The translations under genes were made by a program, and so were the position numbers. The notes beneath the pieces were generated by a model. The model searched no databases, had not been told where the DNA came from, and saw nothing but the letters and a program-made list of their open reading frames with translations. DNA of 64,000 nt from Filimonas effusa (GTDB lineage Bacteria; Bacteroidota; Bacteroidia; Chitinophagales; Chitinophagaceae): assembly GCF_004118675.1 (NCBI RefSeq), contig NZ_SDHZ01000001.1:2418001-2482000 (forward strand), given 5' to 3'. Shown here one piece after another: positions 63,926 through 64,000 of the stretch (position 1 is its first letter; each line of letters begins with the position of its first letter).

Positions 63926-64000
63926 AAAGTATGTTTTTAGTAGGATGATGCAAAGATTACAATTACATAACCACAAAATTTATGGTTCATTACCTTAACA

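Noticed and set aside
1-64000. Search for rRNA, tRNA, CRISPR arrays, IS elements, phage genes or restriction systems
   Set aside because: None seen by eye on either strand; a covariance-model tRNA scan could still reveal a short RNA gene.

Overview
The window looks like a piece of chromosome from a member of the Bacteroidota, most likely family Chitinophagaceae. The reasons are a SusC/SusD pair behind an ECF sigma factor and a FecR anti-sigma factor, STN domains, proteins of the DUF4974, DUF4142 and DUF4268 type, two YceI proteins, and promoters of the Bacteroidota type (TTTG, about 19 bases, TAnnTTTG). Shine-Dalgarno sequences are weak or absent, as usual in this phylum. I see no rRNA, tRNA, CRISPR array, prophage or insertion sequence.

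Layout. 1-7.1 kb (minus strand): a sigma-FecR-SusC-SusD uptake locus; SusD runs off the left edge. 7.1-14.1 kb: an SDR/DUF2867 protein, an isoaspartyl peptidase, an MFS transporter, an acyltransferase and two small plus-strand genes. 14.2-17.6 kb: a two-gene unit of a GH13 alpha-glucosidase and malto-oligosyltrehalose trehalohydrolase. 17.9-28.9 kb: mixed single genes (GNATs, a sialidase-like protein, a FAD/Rieske fusion, an M16 protease, a ClbS/DfsB protein, a second MFS transporter). 29-36.5 kb: carbohydrate breakdown (GH43, a large DUF5695-like protein, D-mannonate oxidoreductase, uxuA). 36.8-37.8 kb: clpS-aat, the N-end rule pair. 37.9-44.6 kb: an OmpA-like lipoprotein and a parE-DUF1835-VOC-parC run. 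44.8-47.6 kb: a transglutaminase-like protein, tcdA and a BNR-repeat protein. 47.9-56.5 kb: a signalling and stress cluster. 56.6-63.9 kb: smc, fabF, a lipoprotein, a HAD phosphatase and a SIMPL protein.

The most interesting part is 47.9-56.0 kb. A soluble PAS histidine kinase lies just upstream of an unusual response regulator in which a receiver domain is fused to a CRP/FNR-like DNA-binding half. Five copies of the palindrome TGA-N6-TCA lie in three nearby intergenic gaps. By eye I found only one more copy in the other intergenic gaps that I scanned. Three copies sit 33-34 bases upstream (centre to centre) of a TAnnTTTG element; the other two sit 55-56 bases upstream. These promoters would drive a candidate small RNA or leader in front of a membrane protein, a YceI-porin pair, and one of two paralogous small helical proteins. 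A tandem universal stress protein and a protein resembling domain 3 of eRF1/Pelota lie next to one site. I infer a self-contained redox or oxygen-type regulon in which FixL-, FixJ- and FixK-like roles are condensed into two proteins. The signal and the function are not known from the sequence.

Other points worth noting: a uxuA promoter overlapped by a LacI/CcpA-type operator, helically phased direct repeats before an MFS gene, two unrelated 4 x 11-base tandem repeats, a SusC with two STN domains, and terminator-like hairpins placed just upstream of start codons.
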